DNA of 64,000 nt from an unicellular cyanobacterium SU2 (lineage in GTDB: Bacteria; Cyanobacteriota; Cyanobacteriia; Cyanobacteriales; Microcystaceae), in contig NEED01000005.1 in NCBI GenBank assembly GCA_002110465.1, forward strand, positions 1-64,000, read 5' to 3'. The position numbers were made by a program, and so were the translations under genes. This document shows, piece by piece, positions 18,311 to 25,819 of this stretch (the stretch's first letter is position 1; every line of letters begins with the position of its first letter). The notes beneath the pieces were generated by a model. It made no database searches and was not told the origin of the DNA. It worked only from the letters and a program-made list of their open reading frames with translations.

Positions 18311-18587
18311 AATTTGGTATAAAACCCCTAAATATTCCCGATAACCACACACTTTATCTCCTCGAATATCCAAAGAAATAGCTCCTTGATTTTCATAGGG
18401 ATGACCAAACATTTTCCCTTAAGATTTTATTTCAAACACCACTGTATTGTCATTACTGGTTATTTGGACAATGGTGACTAATAATCCTTCTGTCAAAACT
18501 TTTTCTGTAACATAGGAAAAAAATTCTTTGGCCTTAACTTTACCTTGATTTTCTCCTTGAAAAGCTCCCACAGGAAACTAAAACCTA
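18311..18587 (-). pseudogene. NTF2/SnoaL-like protein, broken
   Basis: On the minus strand the frame reads FPVGAFQGENQGK, KAKEFFSYVTEK, then VVFEIKS, a TAA stop, and continues in frame with GKMFGHPYENQGA, then GDKVCGYREYLGV. This matches the second half of small NTF2-like (SnoaL/limonene-hydrolase fold) proteins, whose EIKSxGKxxxGxPYEN and REYxD-like strands are recognisable. The in-frame stop and missing N-terminus mark it as dead. It abuts the remnant of the oxidase gene, so a deletion probably joined the two. Confidence 0.6.
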
Positions 18588-19205
18588 AAATCCTCAGTTA
18601 ATTGAGCATCATCAGGTCTGAGAATTCCTTTAAGAACAATCGGAAGTTGAGTCAGCGATCGCAACCATTCCAACTCTTTCCAGGTAATACTCGGATCAAT
18701 TTGTTGTTGAAAATAAGCGAATAAGCCTGATTCTCCCTTAGTTTGGGGAATACTTAAATCAGCGATTGTTACTAAATTAGCTAGTTGTAGGGGTGGGGGT
18801 AAGGTAAATTGACGACGTATATCCGCTTCGCCCCATCATGGGTGCATCTACCGTAACACACAAGGCACTAAAACCAGCTGCTTGGGCCCTTTCTACTAAC
18901 GCCTTGGTTAACCCTCTATCTTTGTGAATATACAATTGAAACCATCGTAAATTCTGGGTTTGCGCCGCAGCCACATCCTCTAAACGGGTAGTAGACAGGG
19001 TACTCAACACCATCACTGTTCCTAAGTCTGACACCGCTTTAGCTGTAGCCATTTCCCCATCAGCATGACAAAGACATTGAAAGGCCATCGGAGCAATTAA
19101 AATAGGCATTGATAGGGGTTGCCCTAAAATCGTGGTATTTAATTCCACGTGACTGACATCCACTAGGACACGGGGTAATAAGAACTTTGAAAAAACATTA
19201 ATCAG
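18588..19205 (-). pseudogene. FMN-dependent alpha-hydroxyacid oxidase (glycolate/lactate oxidase type), broken
   Basis: Minus-strand remains of an FMN-dependent alpha-hydroxyacid dehydrogenase. LLPRVLVDVSHVEL, PILIAPMAFQCLCHADGE, VLSTLSTTRLEDV, FQLYIHKDRGLTKAL and LCVTVDAPM follow the family order. A frameshift near 18830 then moves the reading to EADIRRQFTLPPPLQLANL and continues to LPIVLKGILRPDDAQLTED, ending at a stop. The first 40-50 residues and the whole C-terminal third (catalytic His and Arg, phosphate loop) are missing. Intact enzymes oxidise glycolate or L-lactate. The open frame 18777-19163 is only the middle piece. Confidence 0.85.
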
Positions 19206-19363
19206 TAATTTTCTTGACTTCTTAGGTTAAGAAAGAGACAAATAATGGATTTAAACTCAGCATTAGTTTAGCTTGAAGGAACCATAAGTTTTAGTCAAAC
19301 TCAAATTCAAAAAATAGCTATCTTTTTTAAGGTCGAACTTGACATTTTTCGAGAATTATAAAA

Positions 19364-20212
19364 TTATAATTGAACAACTTTATAAACGGTTGTTCCATTC
19401 TGATAGAATGGCTGATAATAAATATTGCTGCAATTGTAGTAAATATCATTATTAACCTGAGTTTGGGTGCATCCTTCTGGGAGATAAGTAACCACTGCTC
19501 CCGTGGGAGGAGCGATAATGACATAAGAACCGTTGTTAGGTTGCATGAAGACCCCATCTGAGTAGATATAACTCGTGCTTCCTACATAAACCGTATCGTA
19601 ATACGGGGGAGGAGAATTAACGGTTGCACCAATAGCTAAACCCGTTGCTAGACCGACTGTAGCAGCCCATGCCCCCCAGCCAGGAGGGGTATAATAACCT
19701 CTACCATACCAACCCCCACCATACCAACGACCTCCATAGTAATTATCGTCGATAAAATTCTGGCGGTTTTGTTGATTTTCTCTAATAGAATCTTGACGGT
19801 TTTGTTGTCTTTGATCAAGATTAGTTTGTCGGTTTTCTAAGTTGGTTTGACGATTTTGTTGTCTTTGATCGAGATTAGTTTGACGATTTTGTTGTCTTTG
19901 ATCGAGATTAGTTTGACGATTTTGTTGTCTTTGATCAAGATTAGTTTGACGGTTTTGTTGATTAATTTGTCGGTTTTCTTGTCTTGGAGAACGATCTATT
20001 GATTGAGGACGACTAAAATTACCTCGATTTTGTAGATTAACATTTCTATTCACCCGTGGGGAAGCACCATTACTACGAAAATTGCCACCCCTTCTAGCAC
20101 CACCACCTCCTCGTCTACCTCGTTGAGCAGAGGCTAATTCTAGGGGAAATAAACTAAAACATAATAGGATAGTCAGAAAAGTCATTAAAGATTGACGATA
20201 AATAGTATTCAT
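19364..20212 (-). CDS. Secreted Asn/Arg/Gln-repeat protein (DUF6515-like end)
   Basis: 282 residues. A signal peptide (about 1-29, ending LASAQ) is followed by a Gly/Arg-rich patch. Tandem 11-residue repeats of the type RQTNLDQRQQN follow (about 85-145), then a Tyr/Gly-rich linker. The C-terminal region contains GLAIGATVNSPPP and a paired strand region (YVGSTSYIYSDGVFM, VVTYLPEGC) like the DUF6515 family. The repeats are 33-bp units in DNA. It is basic and low-complexity, and probably periplasmic or extracellular. It lies 29 bp after the DUF2092 gene on the same strand, so the pair is likely co-transcribed. Function unknown. Confidence 0.8.
   Translation of the reverse strand: MNTIYRQSLMTFLTILLCFSLFPLELASAQRGRRGGGGARRGGNFRSNGASPRVNRNVNLQNRGNFSRPQSIDRSPRQENRQINQQNRQTNLDQRQQNRQTNLDQRQQNRQTNLDQRQQNRQTNLENRQTNLDQRQQNRQDSIRENQQNRQNFIDDNYYGGRWYGGGWYGRGYYTPPGWGAWAATVGLATGLAIGATVNSPPPYYDTVYVGSTSYIYSDGVFMQPNNGSYVIIAPPTGAVVTYLPEGCTQTQVNNDIYYNCSNIYYQPFYQNGTTVYKVVQL
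19848..19946 (-). repeat. 33-bp tandem repeat array inside the secreted-protein gene
   Basis: Three consecutive 33-bp units (19848-19880, 19881-19913, 19914-19946), nearly identical, with a further degenerate unit at about 19790-19847. Each encodes the 11-residue repeat RQTNLDQRQQN on the minus strand. No spacers differ between units, so this is coding minisatellite DNA and not a CRISPR array. Confidence 0.9.
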
Positions 20213-20241
20213 TGTTCTAAATTCTTTTCCTTAAATGAATT

Positions 20242-21048
20242 TTATTGCTCAGAATAATCAATGATATTTTGAGGGGGTAAAAACTCAATTTTAGATGCTT
20301 TTTCAGGCGGAATAAAAGTAAATGTATCAGAAGTGATTGAAGAATTAAAATCCCATTGAGAAAAAAGCGCAGTATATTGGGGAGAACCAGGAAGATTTTT
20401 ATAGGTAATAATAGCTTTTAATAATACTGGTTTTTCCGCTTTACTGATCCAAAGTTGAAAATATTTATCCGTTGTTGTTAATAAAATATGATAGCTTTCA
20501 ACTCGATTAACTAAATTTGTACCAATAAACAAAGATTGTTGAATATTATTATTGATCGCCTTACAAGGATCACTAATAAATAGATTAGAAAGGGGAATAG
20601 TAATCCCATATTTTTCATCAATTACATTAACGACTTCATCAAAATTTGAAGGGGCAATTTTAGTTCCATAAAGATTAAGATCGGGGCTAAATAAAGTAAA
20701 TGATTTCCCATCGTAATAAAATTGGGTATGGCGTTCATCTCCAACATAATCTGAGCGCAATTTATTAGGTTTATCTACCCAAACTTTTTGATAAGCACTA
20801 TATTGAACTTTTTCCCCAGAATTAATTAAATTATCATAATTAATATCAATCTCAACGGTAAAAGATTGTTGCTCTTTTAAGAAATTACAGGTTTGGTTTA
20901 AGAGTTCATCGGTTGTTCTTAATTCTGGGGTTGGAGAAGATTTAGGATTATCTACTGATTGAGCCAATATCCGAGTCGAAAGGGAGCAGTAGATTCCAGA
21001 GGCAAGCAATAAAGTCGTTAGTATTTGAAACCTTAATAGATATTCCAT
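20242..21048 (-). CDS. Periplasmic DUF2092-family protein
   Basis: 268 residues with a signal peptide (to about residue 30, ending RILAQ). The body matches DUF2092 proteins: SFTVEIDINYD, an aromatic strand set YQKVWVDKPNKLRSDY, QFYYDGKSFTLFSPDLNLYG, VESYHILLTTTDKYFQLWI and the late FTFIPPEKA. The fold resembles LolA/LolB-like lipoprotein carriers, but the function is not established. It lies directly upstream of the DUF6515-like gene, a common pairing. Two Cys (54 and about 161) may form a disulfide. Confidence 0.82.
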   Translation of the reverse strand: MEYLLRFQILTTLLLASGIYCSLSTRILAQSVDNPKSSPTPELRTTDELLNQTCNFLKEQQSFTVEIDINYDNLINSGEKVQYSAYQKVWVDKPNKLRSDYVGDERHTQFYYDGKSFTLFSPDLNLYGTKIAPSNFDEVVNVIDEKYGITIPLSNLFISDPCKAINNNIQQSLFIGTNLVNRVESYHILLTTTDKYFQLWISKAEKPVLLKAIITYKNLPGSPQYTALFSQWDFNSSITSDTFTFIPPEKASKIEFLPPQNIIDYSEQ

Positions 21049-21063
21049 GATTCAATGTTATTC

Positions 21064-21858
21064 TTATATATAAGAAACTTCAAGACGCTTTAACATGGCT
21101 TCCCTAGCTTGTTCTGCAAGAGAATCATCAAGGGTTTTTAAGGTAACTTCAGTTTGATATTTTTCTTGTAAAGCTATTTGAATTAGCCAGTCAGCAATAA
21201 AAGGATTTTTAGGTAACAAAGGTCCGTGGGAATAGGTAGCGATCGCATGACGATAAAACGCCCCTTCATAACCATCTTCCCCATTATTTCCATACCCTTT
21301 AATCACCTTTCCTAGGGGTTGCACATTGCCTAAATAAGTCCGTCCCCCATGATTTTCAAACCCAATGACAATAGGCGGTTTCCCTAATAGTTTTTTTAAC
21401 GCTTCTGCTAAGGGAGAAGGAGTAATTTCAAAGACCACATTACCAATGCAGCGGGATACATTTGGTCCAGGATGTTTACTGACTAAATCAAGTAACCCTA
21501 ACCCTTCAATGCGCTGTCCTAGAGCAGGTTCGTAGTAATGACCTAAAAGTTGAGGAGACCCACAGGTAAACACTCCAGGAGTTCCTCCTTCAATTTTATC
21601 CCTAAGAGCCTCAGCCTTAGCCCCTTGTAAATCTCGCATCACGATTTCTTGTTGACGATCTTGCGCCCCACCCCCGACAATAACGTCAACTTGTTTAAAA
21701 GTAGAAGCATCTGTTTGTTGAGTGAGGGGGACAACGGTCACATCAAAACCGCGCCATTGACAACGACGTTGAAGACAGATGACGTTACCGCGATCGCCGT
21801 AGGTACTCATTAAGGTGGGATAAAGCCAACCAATGCGTAATTCTTGGGGTTGAAACAT
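21064..21858 (-). CDS. gatD: GatD-type glutamine amidotransferase (class I)
   Basis: 264 residues, class I glutaminase fold. LRIGWLYPTLMSTYGDRGN and VIVGGGAQDRQQ match the GatD start. The nucleophile is Cys99 (VFTCGSPQLLG), with conserved His170 in GFENHGGRTYLG and His211 in YSHGPLLPKNP. GatD hydrolyses glutamine and passes ammonia to MurT, which amidates D-Glu of lipid II. The usual partner murT is not adjacent, and no Mur-ligase-like gene is seen in the window. Related CobB/CobQ-type amidotransferases carry a much longer ligase part, so they are excluded. Confidence 0.8.
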   Translation of the reverse strand: MFQPQELRIGWLYPTLMSTYGDRGNVICLQRRCQWRGFDVTVVPLTQQTDASTFKQVDVIVGGGAQDRQQEIVMRDLQGAKAEALRDKIEGGTPGVFTCGSPQLLGHYYEPALGQRIEGLGLLDLVSKHPGPNVSRCIGNVVFEITPSPLAEALKKLLGKPPIVIGFENHGGRTYLGNVQPLGKVIKGYGNNGEDGYEGAFYRHAIATYSHGPLLPKNPFIADWLIQIALQEKYQTEVTLKTLDDSLAEQAREAMLKRLEVSYI

Positions 21859-21970
21859 AGTTGCACTCAGAAGTTACCAAGGCATTCTATCCTAGTTTTA
21901 GTTTTCTAGAAAAAGCTTGTTCTCGTGATTTTTGCATTATTGCGGTTTGCTAACACTCCTCAAACAAAAT

Positions 21971-22162
21971 TCATGCTTGTTCGAGCCAGTCATAAATTTG
22001 CTCTAATTCTTTGAGATTAATTAAACCATACTGCCAGAGTAACATGGGTAGAGGACCTTGGGTTTGTTCTACTGACCGTTGGGCGATCGCAATGGAATCG
22101 TAAGAAAGGGCTAATTCTTCATTCAAAAAGCGTAGTAATTGCTCATAAGTAGTATTTGGCAT
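21971..22162 (-). CDS. DUF2949-like small protein
   Basis: About 63 residues from ATG 22162 (an upstream ATG at 22192 is possible; neither has a strong ribosome site). Helical, with the pattern LLRFLNEELALSYDSIAIAQR, then PLPMLLWQYGLINLKELEQIYDWLE. This fits the short cyanobacterial DUF2949 family, in which one helix-turn segment is followed by a LWQYGLI(S/N)L motif. Cytosolic, function unknown. It stands alone between the amidotransferase gene and a 380-bp gene-free spacer. Confidence 0.7.
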   Translation of the reverse strand: MPNTTYEQLLRFLNEELALSYDSIAIAQRSVEQTQGPLPMLLWQYGLINLKELEQIYDWLEQA

Positions 22163-22192
22163 AATTTTTTTGATTTTATGGCTAGGTTTCAT

Positions 22193-22575
22193 CCTTGACT
22201 CTAAACAGTCTATTGCTGGCTAAGAATGATTATGTTCGATAACTGGTAAAGCTTAATTGAGTATTAACTTCACCATTGAGTGTGATCGATTCCTGAACAT
22301 TGATACATAACATAGTTAGGGCATCGTTATCACCTAACAGCAAATTCTCTGTCACTAGATAGGGTTAATGAAGCCAACCCTGACCAATGAAAGTCAGGAG
22401 TCGAACACAAAATAGATCACTTTATGTTAAGTAGTGTCGATTTAATAGTATAAATAGTTTGGTGAAAAATAATGTAAAAGATCTCAGAAAGTTGTAAAAC
22501 TTTAATTGACTTAACCTTAAACACCCAAAAAAGTCTACATTTTTCGTCCCTGATCCTGTCGATAGGGTTATTTGA
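22193..22575. other. Gene-free spacer with overlapping hairpins
   Basis: No coding frame. AGGGTT (22361-22366) pairs with AACCCT (22376-22381), and CCTGAC (22379-22384) pairs with GTCAGG (22393-22398). The two stems share three bases and so compete. A small regulatory RNA or 5' leader is possible but unproven. Confidence 0.35.
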
Positions 22576-23124
22576 CTATAGTTTTATAAACTCAATCGGA
22601 ATGCGATCGCCTAATTTTATTCCTAGTTGTGCCGCGCGTCCGCCTCGTAATTCAATTACCATGTCGATCTCTGTATTCAAATTCGGTCCGTAGGTAGGAC
22701 AAGGATCTTCTTGACAAGGGGGAACATTAGCAACTATCTGTTTGACTTCTCCATTATGTAAAAAAATCATATCCAAGGAAAGGCTGACATTCTTCATCCA
22801 AAATCTTACCGGTCTTGGTGGCTCAAAAACAAAGAGCATTCCTCGATTATCTGCTAAAGATTCCCGATACATCAATCCCATGCTTTGTTGTTCAGGCGTT
22901 TTAGCCACTTCTAATTCAATCACTTGTTCATTAATCATTGCTGTGGCTTCAATAGGAAGGGTTTGACCTTGGGTTTGGGCAATTATTTGCGGTGTCTTCT
23001 CAACTTTAGGAAACTTAGATTGAGTTCGTACAGGAAAAGAACACCCCAAGGCTAAAATACTAACCAGAACAGTTAAGGTTAAGGAAATTGATAATTTCAT
23101 AGTCAATTTGTAGTCGGACACCAT
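22576..23124 (-). CDS. DUF192-family lipoprotein
   Basis: 182 residues from the first start; starting at Met9 gives a cleaner lipoprotein signal with lipobox LALGC (Cys28). The body is a DUF192 domain: VELEVAKTPEQQSMGLMYRESL, GMLFVFEPPRPVRFWMKN, LDMIFL, V--I--NVPPC and the end EL(R)GGRAAQLGIKLGD. DUF192 proteins are small beta-barrels exported to the cell surface; their function is not settled. It lies 11 bp downstream of the NblR-like regulator gene on the same strand, so co-transcription is likely. Confidence 0.85.
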   Translation of the reverse strand: MVSDYKLTMKLSISLTLTVLVSILALGCSFPVRTQSKFPKVEKTPQIIAQTQGQTLPIEATAMINEQVIELEVAKTPEQQSMGLMYRESLADNRGMLFVFEPPRPVRFWMKNVSLSLDMIFLHNGEVKQIVANVPPCQEDPCPTYGPNLNTEIDMVIELRGGRAAQLGIKLGDRIPIEFIKL

Positions 23125-23135
23125 CTTTCAAGTTA

Positions 23136-23831
23136 CTATCCTTCTCGTAAAACATAACCAACACCGCGTACAGTATAAATTAATCGTTTTTGTCCTTCAC
23201 TTTCTATTTTTAAGCGTAAATAACGAATATAAACTTCAATCACATTAGATTCTCCTTGAAAATCGTACCCCCAAACATTTTCTAAAATTTTCTCTCGTGT
23301 TAACACTTCTTTGGGATGGGACATGAGATATTTGAGGAGTTCAAATTCTTTCATTGTCAAATCAATGGCTTTTTCATTAACAAAAAGTTGGCGACTGTTG
23401 AGATCTAAGGTTAAATAGTCAAATTGAAGTTGTTCAGTAACGGTTTCGGTGGGGCTTAAATAAAAGCGGACTAATTTAAGTAGATTTTCTGTATGATAAG
23501 CTTTTAAGACATAATCATCGGCTCCTGCTTCTAAACAAGCCACCCTTTCCTCAACACTTTCTTGGTCAAGTACCATAATAATTAACACTCGATTTTGAGC
23601 TTTTCTTAACTGACGACATAGGGTTAATCCGGCTTTTTTTGAGCGATGACGATCAATGACGATCATAGCTGGTTGATGTTTCTTAACTTCGAGCAAGGCT
23701 TGACGAGCATCCGATACAATCACTGGGGTGTAACCAACGTCTTCTAAATCGGTTTTTGCTCGTTGATTAAAGAATTCATCAAGTTGAACTAATAAAATAC
23801 AAGGATTCATAGCAGAGGTCGTTATACTCAT
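23136..23831 (-). CDS. nblR: OmpR-family response regulator, NblR-like
   Basis: 231 residues: receiver (about 10-125) plus winged-helix DNA-binding domain (about 135-230, with LTMKEFELLKYLM, REKILENVWGYDF and the YTVRGVGYVLRE wing). The receiver is atypical. The usual DD pair reads QLDE (one acid kept), the phosphoacceptor position is Asp60 in VIDRHRSKKAG, and the conserved KP is KA (Lys110). This unusual pocket and the PCILLVQLDEF start resemble NblR, the phosphorylation-independent regulator of phycobilisome breakdown. The symbol is by resemblance, moderately sure; a general OmpR regulator is the alternative. Downstream: DUF192 gene, 11 bp. Confidence 0.7.
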   Translation of the reverse strand: MSITTSAMNPCILLVQLDEFFNQRAKTDLEDVGYTPVIVSDARQALLEVKKHQPAMIVIDRHRSKKAGLTLCRQLRKAQNRVLIIMVLDQESVEERVACLEAGADDYVLKAYHTENLLKLVRFYLSPTETVTEQLQFDYLTLDLNSRQLFVNEKAIDLTMKEFELLKYLMSHPKEVLTREKILENVWGYDFQGESNVIEVYIRYLRLKIESEGQKRLIYTVRGVGYVLREG

Positions 23832-23871
23832 CGGTAATAATTTCTCTACAAAATGGTTTAAATTATCTACC

Positions 23872-25041
23872 TTATTCAGGAAAAATTTCGGTCACAACTC
23901 GATCTTGACCATTGCCACTAACCACTATTTTGTTATCGTTTATAGTTCCTACAGCTTTTTCCCCCGTTAAATTAAAGTCAGGATTAGTTTGTTCGTAAAT
24001 AACATTCCCTAGGGCTTCGATAATCTGAGTGTTAATATTCCAGGTCAGATCGTTGGAATAAAGCTTAGCAGCATTAGCGGTGCTATTGCCTTGAACGCCA
24101 CCCCGAAGATAAGCAATATTATTGGTTAAATCAACTTCGGCTTGATTTCCAGTAATGGTTACGCCTTGTTCATAGTGAATCAATGTAACGGGTTTGCTTG
24201 AGGTCACTTGACGGTCTTGATATTTCCAAATAATCTCGTTGGTGGCTACTTGTACGGGAGGTTTAATCGATTTGAATTCAATATTTTCTTGAACAATAAC
24301 CCGTTTGGTGTTGAGGTGAACTTCGGCGCGGTTAGCCACTAATTTATCGGTGATGGTTTTATCTTGGAAACGAATCATGTTAAGTAAGCGATCGCCAATT
24401 ACTTTTTGTTGGGGAATTTTCCAAAGGAGATGTTCGGTCTTCAGTTGCATCTGAGGCTTGTTTGAAGTGGCAATAATGTTCCCCGTCAATTCAAATTCCT
24501 GCTTGTTGGCGTAGTATTTTCCTTCTTTGGCCGAAGCTTTGAGTTGAGGATGGGACCCTCGCAGGTTTTTTCTTACCATAAGAACAGATTCTTGGGGTCG
24601 CCATTCTACTTCGTCACTTTCCATGACCGCATTATTACGAGGATCAACAGCAACCACATTTTGTTTGAGATAAATTTCTTGTCCATCTCGATAAATTTCT
24701 CCTTGATCAGCTTTGATCTTGAGAACAATTTGACCTTTTTCAAAAATATTGCCTTTGACTGCTGTTAATTGGGCTTTTTTTCGGTCAGGACTGTAGGCGG
24801 CCTCATCTACTTGAATTTTCCATAAGATTTCCCCTTGAGCATTAGATTGTTCTAATGTCGCATTATTGAGGATTAATCGACTTTCTGTGTTGCCTACTTC
24901 TTGGGTTGAGTTATTAGAATTATTTTGAGATTCGCTGTTTCCTTGACAGGCGGTGATAGCTGATGCTAGAAACAGCATCCCGACTGTTAAGACCAAATTA
25001 GGCGGAAGATGCTGTTTCTTAATAAGATTTGATGGATTCAT
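23872..25041 (-). CDS. lptC: LptC-type LPS export protein, long cyanobacterial form
   Basis: 389 residues. A signal segment ends in a lipobox-like AITAC (Cys32), so it may be lipid-anchored rather than bitopic. Repeated short beta strands follow with LptC/OstA-type patterns: ILWKIQVDEAAYSPDRKKAQL, KGNIFEKGQIVLKIKADQGEIY, LKQNVVAVDP, ELTGNIIATS, LRGGVQGN and a last GNVIYEQ. Classical LptC is about 190 residues; cyanobacterial versions are roughly twice as long, as here, containing two jellyroll units. It should bridge LptBFG and the outer-membrane translocon. It is followed by the nblR-like gene. Confidence 0.82.
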   Translation of the reverse strand: MNPSNLIKKQHLPPNLVLTVGMLFLASAITACQGNSESQNNSNNSTQEVGNTESRLILNNATLEQSNAQGEILWKIQVDEAAYSPDRKKAQLTAVKGNIFEKGQIVLKIKADQGEIYRDGQEIYLKQNVVAVDPRNNAVMESDEVEWRPQESVLMVRKNLRGSHPQLKASAKEGKYYANKQEFELTGNIIATSNKPQMQLKTEHLLWKIPQQKVIGDRLLNMIRFQDKTITDKLVANRAEVHLNTKRVIVQENIEFKSIKPPVQVATNEIIWKYQDRQVTSSKPVTLIHYEQGVTITGNQAEVDLTNNIAYLRGGVQGNSTANAAKLYSNDLTWNINTQIIEALGNVIYEQTNPDFNLTGEKAVGTINDNKIVVSGNGQDRVVTEIFPE

Positions 25042-25075
25042 TTGGTTGAGGTGATCTGAGTCTAACCTCCCTACT

Positions 25076-25681
25076 TTATCTTGGTTTATTGCTATCTAGC
25101 ATCCCCACTCCTGAAAAACTACTATAGGGCATATTGGCTTTAGGGGTTTTTTGGATGTCTTCTTTGATTTGATCTAGATCAATATAGCGATCCGCAACAT
25201 TAATTAGGCTATCGCTGGTCATTGAACGTAAGCTAACCACTTCGATGCGCGATCCTCTGTAGCTTACAGAATCGGCTGCATAGGCTAAGTCTCCGTCCCC
25301 ACTAACAATGACGGCGGTATCGTAGGCTCCGACTAAAGCCATGAGATCAACGGCAATTTCTACGTCTAAGTTAGCTTTTTTTGAACCGTCGGGGAGTTGA
25401 ACCAGATCTTTGGCGATCACCCGGTAACCATTACGACGCATCCACAACAAAAATCCCTGTTGTTTTTCGTTGGTGCGGTCAACGCCGGTGTAAAAGAACG
25501 CCCTCAGTAATCGTGATCCCCCTGTCAGACGATACAGTAATTTTGTATAGTCAATTTCGATCCCTAATTGTAAAGCCGCATAAAATAAATTAGAGCCATC
25601 AATAAAAATAGCGACTCGTCCACGATTTTCTAATATCTGTTCTGGGGTGAATATGGAATCGTCTTCAAATTCTTCAAACAT
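25076..25681 (-). CDS. labA: LabA-like NYN domain protein
   Basis: About 201 residues from ATG 25681, chosen because an AGGA site lies just upstream and the product then starts MFEEFEDDSIFTPEQILENRG. An upstream in-frame ATG at 25756 would add 25 residues. The body is a NYN (PIN-like nuclease) domain: VAIFIDGSNLFYAALQLG, DVEIAVDLMALVG and VIVSGDGDLAYA, with the Asp cluster expected for metal binding. The sequence is close to LabA/LalA, which acts in negative feedback of the KaiC-dependent clock output. Nuclease activity is not shown by sequence alone. Confidence 0.85.
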   Translation of the reverse strand: MFEEFEDDSIFTPEQILENRGRVAIFIDGSNLFYAALQLGIEIDYTKLLYRLTGGSRLLRAFFYTGVDRTNEKQQGFLLWMRRNGYRVIAKDLVQLPDGSKKANLDVEIAVDLMALVGAYDTAVIVSGDGDLAYAADSVSYRGSRIEVVSLRSMTSDSLINVADRYIDLDQIKEDIQKTPKANMPYSSFSGVGMLDSNKPR

Positions 25682-25819
25682 TTGTTTTATTCCTGGTTGA
25701 TTATGGAGAAGGGATGGTTTATGAAATGGATTTGTTATTTCTGGCTTGTATTTCATAGGACTCGTGTTATTAGATAGTGGGACGATAATTAGGTCTCCCC
25801 ATCACCAGTTGAGCCAGAT

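Noticed and set aside
19848-19946. Regular 33-bp repeats considered as a CRISPR array
   Set aside because: Units are contiguous without unique spacers and encode an 11-residue protein repeat in frame.
21064-21858. Amidotransferase considered as cobyric acid or cobyrinate synthase part
   Set aside because: Those enzymes carry an N-terminal ligase domain, which is absent; the start matches GatD instead.
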